Below, piece after piece: positions 42,583 through 51,397 of a stretch of DNA of 64,000 nucleotides. The translations under genes were made by a program, and so were the position numbers. The DNA comes from Deinococcus sonorensis KR-87. GTDB taxonomy: Bacteria; Deinococcota; Deinococci; Deinococcales; Deinococcaceae. The DNA lies in assembly GCF_040256395.1 (NCBI RefSeq), contig NZ_CP158300.1:186001-250000 (forward strand). Direction: 5' to 3'. The notes below the pieces were generated by a model. It did not search any database. It saw only the letters and a list, made by a program, of their open reading frames with translations, and was not told the origin of the DNA. The stretch's first letter is position 1. Each line of letters starts with the position of its first letter.

Positions 42583-43491
42583 TCAGTGGACCCGCTCCGC
42601 CCGACCGGCCGAGCGGACGAAATTCTGAATCTTGTCGCGCGCCTCGGCTTCGACCGCGCTCAGCCCCCGGGCCAGCAGGGCCGGGTCCTGGGCGTCCAGC
42701 TCGGCGCTGGTCATGCGCTTCAGGCCGCCCATGGCTGCCAGCAGCGCGTTCTCCAGGTCGGTGGCGACGTTCATCTTGCTGATGCCGCCGCCCGGCAGCT
42801 CGATGGCCCGGTGGACCGTCGCGGCCGGCAGGCCGCTGCCGCCGTGCAGCACCAGCAGCGTGTCGGGCAACAGCCGCCGGATGGCCGCCAGGCGGTCGAA
42901 GTCGATCTTGGGGTCGCGCACCATATACACGCCGTGTGCGGTCCCGATCGAGACGGCCAGCACGTCGCAGCCGGTGCGCTCCACGAACTGCTGCGCCTCC
43001 TCCGGCACCGTGTAGAGTGCCTCGTCCCCTTCGGTTTCCAGCTGGTCGGTGGTGGTGAGGCGGCCGAGTTCCGCTTCCACGCTCACGCCGCGGGCGTGGG
43101 CGTACTCCACCACCTGCCGGGTCTGCTTCACGTTCTCCTCGAAGGGCTGGGCGCTCGCGTCGATCATCACGCTGCTGAACCCCGCCTCGATGGCGCCGTG
43201 AATCACGCCCGTGTCCCAGCTGTGGTCCAGGTGCAGGGCCAGCGGCACGGTGGCGTGCAGCTCGCGCATTGCCTGCTCCACCGCGTCGCGGAAGTCGCGC
43301 GGGGTCAGCTGAAACCAGCCGAGTTCCCGCTGGCTGATCTCCAGGATCACCGGGCTGTTCAGGTCCACCGCCGCCTTCAGCACCGGCCGCACACAGGCGC
43401 GGTAGCGGGCGCTGAAGGCCGCCACCGCGTAGCCGCCCTGCTGGGCCGGCGGCAGCAGTTCAGTGAGGGTCAGACTTCCGGGCAGTTTCAT
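42583..43491 (-). CDS. Class II fructose/tagatose-bisphosphate aldolase family protein
   Basis: A 302-residue zinc aldolase of the Fba/GatY/KbaY type. Marks are ALHLDHSWD (catalytic Asp and zinc His), VSVEAELGRL (Glu), IGTAHGVY and VLHGGSGLP with ISKMNVATDLE, which bind zinc and phosphate. It cleaves a ketose (bis)phosphate to DHAP and an aldehyde. In this glycan operon it may act with the PfkB kinase at the other end. ATGA overlap with the upstream racemase-like gene. Confidence 0.87.
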   Translation of the reverse strand: MKLPGSLTLTELLPPAQQGGYAVAAFSARYRACVRPVLKAAVDLNSPVILEISQRELGWFQLTPRDFRDAVEQAMRELHATVPLALHLDHSWDTGVIHGAIEAGFSSVMIDASAQPFEENVKQTRQVVEYAHARGVSVEAELGRLTTTDQLETEGDEALYTVPEEAQQFVERTGCDVLAVSIGTAHGVYMVRDPKIDFDRLAAIRRLLPDTLLVLHGGSGLPAATVHRAIELPGGGISKMNVATDLENALLAAMGGLKRMTSAELDAQDPALLARGLSAVEAEARDKIQNFVRSAGRAERVH

Positions 43492-44138
43492 TGCAGCACC
43501 TCCAGGGCCCGGCTCAGTCCACTCTGGGGGCTGCTCAGCACCGGAGCGCCGCCCGGCTGCAGCGACGGCACCAGCCGGGCCATGCTCGCCTGGGCCAGCA
43601 GCACCACGTCCACCCGGCCCGCAAGGTCATTGAGCGCCGCCGTGACCAGCCGGTCGTGCTGCTCCGGCTGCCCGCCGATCAGGGCGGTGTAGGCGCCCTC
43701 CACCAGCACCCGCTCCACCTGCACCGGGCGCCCGGCCTGCTCGGCGGCCCGCTCCACCAGCCGCGCGGTCGGCTCCAGCGTGCTGGCCACCGTGGCGATC
43801 ACGCCGATCCGCTCCCCGCGCTGCACTGCCTCGGCCGCCATCGGCCCGTCAATCCGCAGGAACGGCACCGGCAGCTCCGGGCCCAGCGCCTCCACCGCCT
43901 CCCCGACCGACGAGCAGCAGCACAGCACCGCGTCGGCGCCGGCACGGACCGCCGACTCGGCGTAGGTTTTCAGCCGGGCGGTGACCTCCGGCGTCAGGTG
44001 TCCGGCCCGCATCACGTCCGGCAGCAGGCTGTCGTCCAGCAGGTTCACCACCCGGACGTCGGGGGCCAGCTGGCCCGCCAGGGCCGACATGGTGGCCACC
44101 GTGACCGGGGTGGTATGCAGCAGCGCGAGTGTGCTCAT
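43488..44138 (-). CDS. Aspartate/glutamate racemase-family protein
   Basis: A 216-residue protein of the Asp/Glu racemase superfamily. Three Cys at 73-75 in AVLCCCSSVGEAVE correspond to the first catalytic Cys region. The second catalytic Cys of true racemases is missing; that segment reads VVLLAQASMARL. It is thus more likely a racemase-fold isomerase or decarboxylase-like enzyme acting on a sugar acid than an amino acid racemase. It lies between a GH38 gene and an aldolase gene with 4-base overlaps on both sides. Confidence 0.75.
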   Translation of the reverse strand: MSTLALLHTTPVTVATMSALAGQLAPDVRVVNLLDDSLLPDVMRAGHLTPEVTARLKTYAESAVRAGADAVLCCCSSVGEAVEALGPELPVPFLRIDGPMAAEAVQRGERIGVIATVASTLEPTARLVERAAEQAGRPVQVERVLVEGAYTALIGGQPEQHDRLVTAALNDLAGRVDVVLLAQASMARLVPSLQPGGAPVLSSPQSGLSRALEVLQ

Positions 44139-46999
44139 GGCTGTCCTTTCCGCTGCACCTGCAGCGCGAGCGTAACGATTTCCCAGGGTCGGGCGGTCAG
44201 GGACACGCGGTCGTTCTCCACCGGCAGCGCCTCCAGCGGCCGTTCCCGCAGGTTGACCCGTTCGGCGGCCCACAGCGCAAACGGCAGGCCGACCGTGACC
44301 GGCTGCGGCTCGGGCGTCTGGTTGACGAAGCGCACGATCAGCGCTTCGCCCTCCTCGGCCCGCTTGATGGCCGTGACCAGCACCCGGCCCTCCACCTGCA
44401 CGAACTGTCCCACCGGCTCCAGGTCGCCTGCCTCATCACGGTGCCGGTTGCGCAGCGGCACCACCTGGCTGGTGTGCGGCGTGGCCTGCAGCGGGGCCAG
44501 GCGCTCGTGCGCGGCCCGCCACACCTCCGCCTCGGCCCACGAGCCGGCGTGCGGCAGCACGCTGTACTCGGCCACCACCGGCCCGAGCATCTGGGCTTCC
44601 GGCGTGGCGGTGGTGGGACCGGCGCCCCCGACGCGCGTCAGGAAGTCCTCGCGCGATAGCCAGCCGACCGCCCGCAGCACCGTCAGGCAGACGGTGCCGT
44701 CCTCGCTGACGCTGAATTCCGGCAGGCCGACGTTGAGGATGCTCAGCCCGCGCTGGCCGTCGGTGACACTGACAAAGGCCATCTGCGGGTGCTCGTGGAC
44801 CGCCGGCTCGCTGCTGCCGCGCTGGTCGTCGGGCAGCCCCACCGGCCGGTCCACCACCCCGAAGGGCGTCTCGGCGCTCGAGACCTGCACCGCCGCGCCG
44901 AGCGGGAAGCGGGCGCGCAGCCGGTGGTCGCGGGCGGTGTTGTCGAAGTGGGTGCGGACATCCAGGCGCCGACCGCCCGCGTGCAGGGTCAGGTCGGTGT
45001 GCAGCGTGAACGGCACGTGCTGCGGGCTGCGGCTCTGCCGGTCCTCGGTCAGGCCGTCCGGGAGGGTCCAGTTCCAGGTGACGCGCAGCGTGGCGCGGGC
45101 CGGCCCCACCTCCACCCAGCGGAGCCGCGGCTGAACGCGGTCGCTGTGGAACACCTGATCGCCCAGCGGCCACGCGTAGTTGTAGGTGTCGCCGTTGTCG
45201 CCGCCGTCGTCGAAGGTGTTCAGACCCTCATAGCGGTATCCGGTCTGCTTGTCGAGCAGGTCCACGCCGCCGGTCTCGCTGTTCACCGTGACCCGCAGGA
45301 AACTGTTCTCCAGCGTGCCGGGCCCCACGGCCAGGTCACTGACCGCCACCTCGCCCTTGTCGAGCGCCACCGGACCCAGCACCTGGTACGGCAGCGCCCG
45401 GTCCGCCCGGGGCACCGCCCGGCGCCGCAGCACGTACGAACGGTACCCCAGCCCCGGCACGTCGCGCGCCACGAAGCGCAGCTCGGTGAACTCGTTGGCG
45501 TCGTGCGGCCGGGTGGCCTGAGCGCCCAGCCACGGGAACGGCTCGGCCTTGTCCAGCTCGCTGTACACCGTGCCCACCTGGAAGGGCAGCTCCTCTCCGG
45601 TGTGGTCCGTCAGCGCCCAGCCCTCCGGCGTGACCTCCAGGAAGCTGTTCATCTGCAGCCGCGTTTCGTCGCTGCGGGTCCAGTTCAGCGGGTTGAACAC
45701 CGTGACCAGCTGGCCACCCTCGGCAAAGCGGCGGTCAATCCGGCTGGTGAACGAGTGCTGGGCATCCTCGGCCAGCAGGTCCGCCATCTGCTGCGCCTCG
45801 TCGAAGCGGGTGATCATCTCGCGGTGCACCTGATCGGTGGAGCAGCCGCAGATGCTGTCGTGCGGGTGGTTCTCGATCAGCCGCTCCCAGGCGGTCCACA
45901 GGTAGTCGTGCTCGTAGCGCTCGCCCAGCAGCCAGTGAATGGCCTGCAGCGGCTCGGCGTAGCGCTCCAGCGCGGTCTGGGCCCGGGTGTTGCGCTGCTT
46001 GAGGTACAGCCGGGCGCTCAGCACCCCCGGCAGCAGGTGGGCCTTGCGCCCGAAGGCGCGGCCCTCACCCGGCCACACCACCTGCACCCGCTCCTGCTGC
46101 CGCTGCACGTCCTGCACGAACGCTTCCAGCGAGCTGATCCGGTACGTGACGCCGTCGTCCTGCAGCTGCTCGTTGAGCCCCGCGAGCAGCTCCGGCAGGC
46201 GCGCGTCCACCGGCAGGTGATCGCCGCCCATCGGTTCCAGCAGCACGTCAGTGGCCGCGTAGTTCGCCAGATAGCGGCTGGTCCGGCGGGCCCGTCCGAT
46301 GGTCTGGTCCTCGGTCAGGGCCGGATCCTCGGGCACCACCTTGTAATGGCTGCGGTAGTACTCCAGCGGCAGGAACACACCCAGCACCCGGGTGCCGTCC
46401 GGCGCCTCCCACCAGAACTCGGTCTGCATCTCGGCCGGAAAGCGCGGGTCGCGGGCGCGCGGGTACAGGTACGAGTTGCGGCCCACCTCCGCCGTGCCCG
46501 CCTCGCCGCCCACCGGCGGCCCGCCGAAGCCGCGCCACACCACCGCGCTGCCGATGTCGAAGCCCTGCAGCAGCTGCGGCATCTGCGCGATGTGCCCGAA
46601 CTGGTCCGGCAGGTACCCGACCCGGCTGAGCGGCACGCCCAGCTCGGTGGCAGTGCGCTCGCCCAGCCACAGGTTGCGGATGGTGGCCTCGCCGCTCACC
46701 AGAAACTCGTCCGGCAGGATGTGCCACGGCCCCACCTGCAGCCGGCCCGCGCGGATCAGGTCGGTCAGCTCGTCGCGCCGGGAGGAGCGCACCTGCAGGT
46801 AGTCCTTCAGCACGATGGTCTGCCCGTCCAGCACGAAACACGCCAGCTCCGGGTTGGCGGCCAGCGCGTCCATCACGGCGTCCACCGTGTGCACCAGCCG
46901 GAACCGGAAGCGCTCGCGGGTGCCCCACCACTCACGGTCCCAGTGGGTGTGGTGGTACATGTGCACCGTCAGGCGGCGCGCCGCAGGTTCGCTGGTCAT
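44135..46999 (-). CDS. GH38 alpha-mannosidase, MngB-like
   Basis: A 954-residue GH38 enzyme. The zinc site HHTHWDREWW is at residues about 15-24, the nucleophile Asp in GYLPDQFGHIAQMPQLLQG, and another zinc ligand in NHPHDSICGCSTDQVHREM. The start resembles the MngB type, which cleaves mannosylglycerate derivatives in Escherichia coli, but here general oligomannoside trimming is equally plausible. No signal peptide. The large C-terminal beta domain ends near residue 950. It overlaps its neighbours by 4 bases on both sides. Confidence 0.92.
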   Translation of the reverse strand: MTSEPAARRLTVHMYHHTHWDREWWGTRERFRFRLVHTVDAVMDALAANPELACFVLDGQTIVLKDYLQVRSSRRDELTDLIRAGRLQVGPWHILPDEFLVSGEATIRNLWLGERTATELGVPLSRVGYLPDQFGHIAQMPQLLQGFDIGSAVVWRGFGGPPVGGEAGTAEVGRNSYLYPRARDPRFPAEMQTEFWWEAPDGTRVLGVFLPLEYYRSHYKVVPEDPALTEDQTIGRARRTSRYLANYAATDVLLEPMGGDHLPVDARLPELLAGLNEQLQDDGVTYRISSLEAFVQDVQRQQERVQVVWPGEGRAFGRKAHLLPGVLSARLYLKQRNTRAQTALERYAEPLQAIHWLLGERYEHDYLWTAWERLIENHPHDSICGCSTDQVHREMITRFDEAQQMADLLAEDAQHSFTSRIDRRFAEGGQLVTVFNPLNWTRSDETRLQMNSFLEVTPEGWALTDHTGEELPFQVGTVYSELDKAEPFPWLGAQATRPHDANEFTELRFVARDVPGLGYRSYVLRRRAVPRADRALPYQVLGPVALDKGEVAVSDLAVGPGTLENSFLRVTVNSETGGVDLLDKQTGYRYEGLNTFDDGGDNGDTYNYAWPLGDQVFHSDRVQPRLRWVEVGPARATLRVTWNWTLPDGLTEDRQSRSPQHVPFTLHTDLTLHAGGRRLDVRTHFDNTARDHRLRARFPLGAAVQVSSAETPFGVVDRPVGLPDDQRGSSEPAVHEHPQMAFVSVTDGQRGLSILNVGLPEFSVSEDGTVCLTVLRAVGWLSREDFLTRVGGAGPTTATPEAQMLGPVVAEYSVLPHAGSWAEAEVWRAAHERLAPLQATPHTSQVVPLRNRHRDEAGDLEPVGQFVQVEGRVLVTAIKRAEEGEALIVRFVNQTPEPQPVTVGLPFALWAAERVNLRERPLEALPVENDRVSLTARPWEIVTLALQVQRKGQP

Positions 47000-48816
47000 G
47001 GCTGCTCCTGCCCGGCCGCGTGCCGCGCCCAGGTCTCGCGCACCAGCCGGTAGTCGTCGGGGGTGAGGGCCTGCCCGTCGCCGTCCACGTGCGTCACGTA
47101 ATACAGGCTGGGAATGCCCAGCTCCGGCTGCAGCCGGGTGTAGGCGCGCCAGGCGTCCAGGCTCGGCATCGGCCAGTTGTCGGTGTCGATCAGGTGGTGC
47201 GGCAGGGCGGCCCGCGCCACCCGCGCCCGGTGGGTCATCTGCTCGATCACGTCCGCGCTGGTGTTCACGTCGTTCAGCCGGATCATGTCGGTCACGTCGG
47301 CAAACACCGGGTTCGGCGTGTGCGTCATGATCAGCGCGTCCGGCTTGCAGCGCTTGGCTTCGTCGTGCAGGATCCACAGCAGGCGGTGCAGCAGGTGAAT
47401 GCCCCAGGCCGTCCCGTGCCGCTTCAGGCCCGGGCCGCTGGGCGTGCGGGCGCTGAAGTCCACCTTCACGCCGTCGGCGCCGTATTCCAGCAGCATCCGG
47501 CGCACGGCCAAGCGCAGCGCCGCCTCGTAGGCCGGGCTGGTCGGGTCGGTGGTGACCGGCTCGCCCAGGTCGTTCAGCACGCACGCCTCCGGGGGCAGTC
47601 CCTCCGCGTCCCAGGCCTTCCACCACAGCAGCACGTGCTGACCGCGCTGATGCGCCCGCTCAATCCAGCCTTCCAGGTCTGGCCAGCGCTCCCGGTCCAC
47701 CTCGCAGGTGCCGTAGTGCAGGCTCCACTTGTCGTCCAGCACCAGGATGCCCGGGTGCAGCTCGTGGGCCGTCAGGGCCTCCAGAAAGGCGTCGTAGTTT
47801 GCCTGGGTGCAGTGGTCCGGCGCGCGCCCGCCCTGCAGGCGCGACACGGCGCACTGCGCCCCCCAGCCGCACTGGATCGGCGTGGCCCACCAGTCGGCCG
47901 GGGTGCCGCGGTCCAGCCGGGTGTAGCCGAGTTCGGCGTGCCGGGCGCTGTGCTGCTCGATGGCCCGGTACGGATCCTCGGCGAAGGCAAGGCGCAGCGT
48001 GGGCGTCTGAAAGGTGCCGTCCACCTGCGTCTGACCTTCGTAGGCCAGCCGGAACGAGAAGGCGTCCTCCTGCGCGTCGTAGTGAAAGCCGCTGAAGTTC
48101 AGGGCGTCCACCGGCGCCACGATGCCGGCGCTGAGCCACAGGCCGTCGACGGCGGAGAGCGGTTCGGCGGCGCTGTCCGGCAGGGGCGCGCCGCCCTGGT
48201 CCGCTCCCAGCGCCGCCGCGGCCGGGCCAGCATCGCGCCGGAAGGCGTACATCAACGGCGCCGGCGTGAAGAACCAGTGGCCCTTGCCCGGCAGGCTGGT
48301 GCCCATCACATCGATGGCGCTGGACTGGGCTGCCGGCACCGTGCGGTGTTCGCGGCTGTACGGTTCCGGGTTGAACATCCGGGTGAAACTGGCGCCGCTG
48401 GAGAAGTACCCGCTGCCCCAGCGCAGGTGCCCGCTGTACTGGCCGCCGAACAGCGTGACGTCGGTCAGGGTGCCCTGGCCCGTCACCTCCACGTGGCTGT
48501 CAATGCCGGAGGCGTCGCAGCGCAGCACCAGCGATTTGCTCTGCCACAGCCCGCCCTCCAGCTGGAAGCGCAGCGTGACGCTGCCCGCCTCCTGTGTGAC
48601 CTCCGGCGGGTGCAGCCGCGCGGTGCGGTCCAGGCCGTGGGTGGTGTTCACCCCCGGCGCCAGAAACAGTTCTGCGTAGACCTGACCGCCGGCCGTGCAC
48701 AGCCGCGCGAACGGCCGTCCACTGTCCAGCTGCAGCACATACGCGCTGCTGGAGACCTCCAGCCCCAGGGCGTGGTGCTCAACGCGCACCGGTGATGCGT
48801 CCGAAATCATGCTCAT
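46996..48816 (-). CDS. Clan GH-D glycosidase (GH36/GH27 alpha-galactosidase-like)
   Basis: A 606-residue protein with an N-terminal beta-sandwich (about 1-300) and a TIM barrel. The barrel shows GILVLDDKWSLHYG, WPDLEGWIERAHQRGQHVLLWW and GADGVKVDFSART, where the KxD Asp would be the nucleophile, then IMTHTPNPVFAD. This fits alpha-galactosidase-type enzymes of GH36/GH27, though the subfamily was not identified and another alpha-glycoside is possible. It is the first gene of the 12-gene operon. ATG 48816 has AAGGGG 6 bases upstream. No signal peptide is visible. Confidence 0.78.
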   Translation of the reverse strand: MSMISDASPVRVEHHALGLEVSSSAYVLQLDSGRPFARLCTAGGQVYAELFLAPGVNTTHGLDRTARLHPPEVTQEAGSVTLRFQLEGGLWQSKSLVLRCDASGIDSHVEVTGQGTLTDVTLFGGQYSGHLRWGSGYFSSGASFTRMFNPEPYSREHRTVPAAQSSAIDVMGTSLPGKGHWFFTPAPLMYAFRRDAGPAAAALGADQGGAPLPDSAAEPLSAVDGLWLSAGIVAPVDALNFSGFHYDAQEDAFSFRLAYEGQTQVDGTFQTPTLRLAFAEDPYRAIEQHSARHAELGYTRLDRGTPADWWATPIQCGWGAQCAVSRLQGGRAPDHCTQANYDAFLEALTAHELHPGILVLDDKWSLHYGTCEVDRERWPDLEGWIERAHQRGQHVLLWWKAWDAEGLPPEACVLNDLGEPVTTDPTSPAYEAALRLAVRRMLLEYGADGVKVDFSARTPSGPGLKRHGTAWGIHLLHRLLWILHDEAKRCKPDALIMTHTPNPVFADVTDMIRLNDVNTSADVIEQMTHRARVARAALPHHLIDTDNWPMPSLDAWRAYTRLQPELGIPSLYYVTHVDGDGQALTPDDYRLVRETWARHAAGQEQP

Positions 48817-48895
48817 GGCGACCCCTTGTGTTGACTTGCACCACACCTTACCCTATTGCTTAAATATTTTAAATAACCCGGACCCTGGAGGCGGC
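48817..48895. promoter_or_regulatory. Divergent promoter region of the two glycan operons
   Basis: Seventy-nine bases separate the GH-D gene (minus) from a GH38 gene (plus). For plus, TTGACT (48831-48836) and TATTGC (48854-48859) have a 17-base spacer. An AT-rich, nearly palindromic box, TTGCTTAAATATTTTAAA, begins at 48856. Its first 12 bases recur exactly at 56488-56499 in the other divergent region. A ROK repressor encoded 4.5 kb away is the likely binder. Confidence 0.6.
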
Positions 48896-51397
48896 ATGAC
48901 CAGCACGCGCAGCAAAGATCTCACCTTCCACCTCATCGGCCACGCCCACATCGATCCGGTCTGGCTCTGGGACTGGCGCGAGGGCCACGAGACCGTCAAG
49001 GCCACCTTTCGCAGCGCCCTGGACCGGCTGCAGGAAAACCCGGACATGGTGTTCGTGCATTCCAGCGCCGCCCAGTACGCCTGGATGGAGCAGCACCCGG
49101 CCCTGCTCGCCGAGGTGCGGGCCGCCGTGGAACGCGGCCAGTGGGAGCCGGTCGGCGGCTGGTGGGTGGAACCGGACGTGAATCTGGCCCACGGCGAGGC
49201 GCTGGCCCGCCAGGCGCTGCTGGGCCAGCGCACCTTCCGGCGGCTGCTGGGCCGGACCGCGCGGGTCGGCTTTCTGCCGGACTCGTTCGGCCATCCCGGC
49301 ACGCTGCCGCAGCTGCTGGAGCAGTCGGGGTTGGAGGCCTTCGTGTTCATGCGGCCCGGCGCGGGCGAAATTGAGCTGCCGTCCAACCTGTTCCAGTGGG
49401 AGGGGGTGGACGGCACCCGGCTGCGGAGCGTGCGGGTGGAGTGCTACAACAGCAGCCCCACCCAGGTGCACACCAGCCTGGAGCGCAACCTGGCGTGGCG
49501 CCCGGACGCGCTGACCCACTGGCTGGGCCTGTTCGGGGTGGGCAACCACGGCGGCGGCCCCACCCGGCGGGCCATGGCGGACCTGCGGGCGCTGCAGCAG
49601 CATCCGGACTGGCCCACCCTGCAGCTGGACTCGCTGAGCGGCTTTCTGGAGGCGGTGCGGGACGCGCCGGCCCCGGTGTATGCCGGTGAGCTGCAGCATC
49701 ACGCGCGCGGCTGCTACGCCGCCGTGAGCAGCATCAAGCGGCTGAACCGGCACGGCGAACACGCCCTGATGCGCGCCGAGAAGCTGGCGATCATGGCGGC
49801 CGACGCGGGCTTCCCGTACCCGCACGCGCAGCTGACCCACGCCTGGGAGGTGCTGCTGTTCAACCAGTTCCACGACATCCTGGCCGGCAGCAGCATCGAG
49901 AGCGCGGTGCGCGAGGCCGAGCAGCAGCTGAACGAAGTGCTGAGCATCGCCGGGCGGGTCAGTTTCGCAGCGGTGCAGGCGGTGGCGGACCGGGTGGAGA
50001 CTCGCCGGGACGGCCAGGACGCCACCGAGGTGATCCGCAGTCTGAGCTGGGGGCCGGACGGCTGGGTCAGCGACTACGGCGACGGGGTGCCGCTGCTGGT
50101 GTTCAACCCGTCCGGCGACGCGCGCGACGAAGCGGTGGAGCTGGAACTGAACGACTGGCACACCTCCAACCTGCGGCTGACCGACGAGGCGGGGCAGACG
50201 GTGCCGCATCAGCGGCTCCAGCCCGAGAGCGTGAACGGCAACGGCCGGCCGCGCTTCGTGTTCCGGGCCCAGCTGCCGCCGTTCGGTTACCGGATGTACC
50301 GGGTGCTGGACGAGCCGTCACCCGAAGCGGAACCGGCGCTGTCGGCCACGCCGGAGCGGCTGGAAAACCCGCACTGGACCCTGCTGTTCGAACCGGACAC
50401 CGGGGGCCTGCGCGGCCTGATCGACCGGTCACGGGGCCTGGACCTGCTGATCGGGACTGGTGCCCAGCTGCAGGTGGTGCGCGACGACAGCGACACCTGG
50501 GGCCACGGCGCCCGCGCGTTCCGCCAGCTGGTCGGCGTGTTCGGGGATGCCCGGCTGGAGGTGGTGGAGTGCGGCCCGGTGCGCGCGACGGTGCGGGCCA
50601 CCACCCGCTACGGCCGCTCCACGGCCGCGCAGACCTTCACCCTCTACGCCGACTCGCCCGAGATCCACGGACAGCTCACGCTCGACTGGCAGGAGCCGCA
50701 CCACGCGGTCCAGCTGGTGTTCCCGGCAGCGCTGAGCGACGTGGTCGCCACCTATGAAGCGCCGTACGGCTCGGTCACGCGTCCGGCCGACGGCGAGGAG
50801 GAGCCGGTCCAGTCGTGGCTGGACGTGAGCGGCGTGGCCCGGGACCGGCGGGGGGTGGCGCACCCGGCAGGGCTGGCGCTGCTGAACGACAGCAAATCGT
50901 CGGCCAGCGTGCTGGGCGGTGAGCTGCGCCTGACCCTGGCGCGCAGCCCGGTGTACGGGCACCACGATCCGGCCACCCTGGACCCGGCCCGGACGTACCG
51001 GTACCTGGACCTGGGCCGGCAGCACACCCGCTGGATGTTGGTGCCGCACCAGGGCAGCTGGCAGGCGGCGCGCATTCCGGCGCTGGCCGAGCAGCTGAAC
51101 CAGCCGGCCGTGTTCACCCGCGAGTACGTGCATCCCGGCAGCTGGCCGGCCACCCGCAGCACCCTGCACCTGGAGGGGCTGCCGACGGTGGCGGTCAGCG
51201 CCGTCAAGCGGGCGGAAGAGGGGGACGGCCTGATCGTGCGGCTGCACGAGTGGGGCGGGCAGCCGGCCCAGGGCACCGTGCACCTGTCCGGCCAGGCCAT
51301 TCCGGTCAGCCTGCGCCCGCAGCAGGTGCTGACGCTGCATGTGGGGACCGGCGGTCAGGTGCAGCAGACCAACTTCCTGGAGGAGCCGCATGACTGA
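48896..51397 (+). CDS. GH38 alpha-mannosidase
   Basis: An 833-residue GH38 enzyme. Zinc ligands lie in LIGHAHIDPVWLWDW (about residue 15) and NQFHDILAGSSIESAV; the nucleophile Asp in GFLPDSFGHPGTLPQLL; and a conserved ELQHHARGCYAAVS follows. It hydrolyses alpha-mannosides, probably imported oligosaccharides, in the cytoplasm since no signal peptide is seen. It is clearly related to the third GH38 of the window. GGAGG lies 4 bases before ATG 48896. Confidence 0.93.
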   Translation: MTSTRSKDLTFHLIGHAHIDPVWLWDWREGHETVKATFRSALDRLQENPDMVFVHSSAAQYAWMEQHPALLAEVRAAVERGQWEPVGGWWVEPDVNLAHGEALARQALLGQRTFRRLLGRTARVGFLPDSFGHPGTLPQLLEQSGLEAFVFMRPGAGEIELPSNLFQWEGVDGTRLRSVRVECYNSSPTQVHTSLERNLAWRPDALTHWLGLFGVGNHGGGPTRRAMADLRALQQHPDWPTLQLDSLSGFLEAVRDAPAPVYAGELQHHARGCYAAVSSIKRLNRHGEHALMRAEKLAIMAADAGFPYPHAQLTHAWEVLLFNQFHDILAGSSIESAVREAEQQLNEVLSIAGRVSFAAVQAVADRVETRRDGQDATEVIRSLSWGPDGWVSDYGDGVPLLVFNPSGDARDEAVELELNDWHTSNLRLTDEAGQTVPHQRLQPESVNGNGRPRFVFRAQLPPFGYRMYRVLDEPSPEAEPALSATPERLENPHWTLLFEPDTGGLRGLIDRSRGLDLLIGTGAQLQVVRDDSDTWGHGARAFRQLVGVFGDARLEVVECGPVRATVRATTRYGRSTAAQTFTLYADSPEIHGQLTLDWQEPHHAVQLVFPAALSDVVATYEAPYGSVTRPADGEEEPVQSWLDVSGVARDRRGVAHPAGLALLNDSKSSASVLGGELRLTLARSPVYGHHDPATLDPARTYRYLDLGRQHTRWMLVPHQGSWQAARIPALAEQLNQPAVFTREYVHPGSWPATRSTLHLEGLPTVAVSAVKRAEEGDGLIVRLHEWGGQPAQGTVHLSGQAIPVSLRPQQVLTLHVGTGGQVQQTNFLEEPHD

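Noticed and set aside
41010..42782. 590-residue plus-strand frame opposite the beta-mannosidase
   Set aside because: Shadow frame; the minus-strand frame carries clear GH2 motifs.
44789..48795. Long plus-strand frames of 754 and 591 residues
   Set aside because: Antisense to the GH38 and GH-D genes, whose catalytic motifs are clear.
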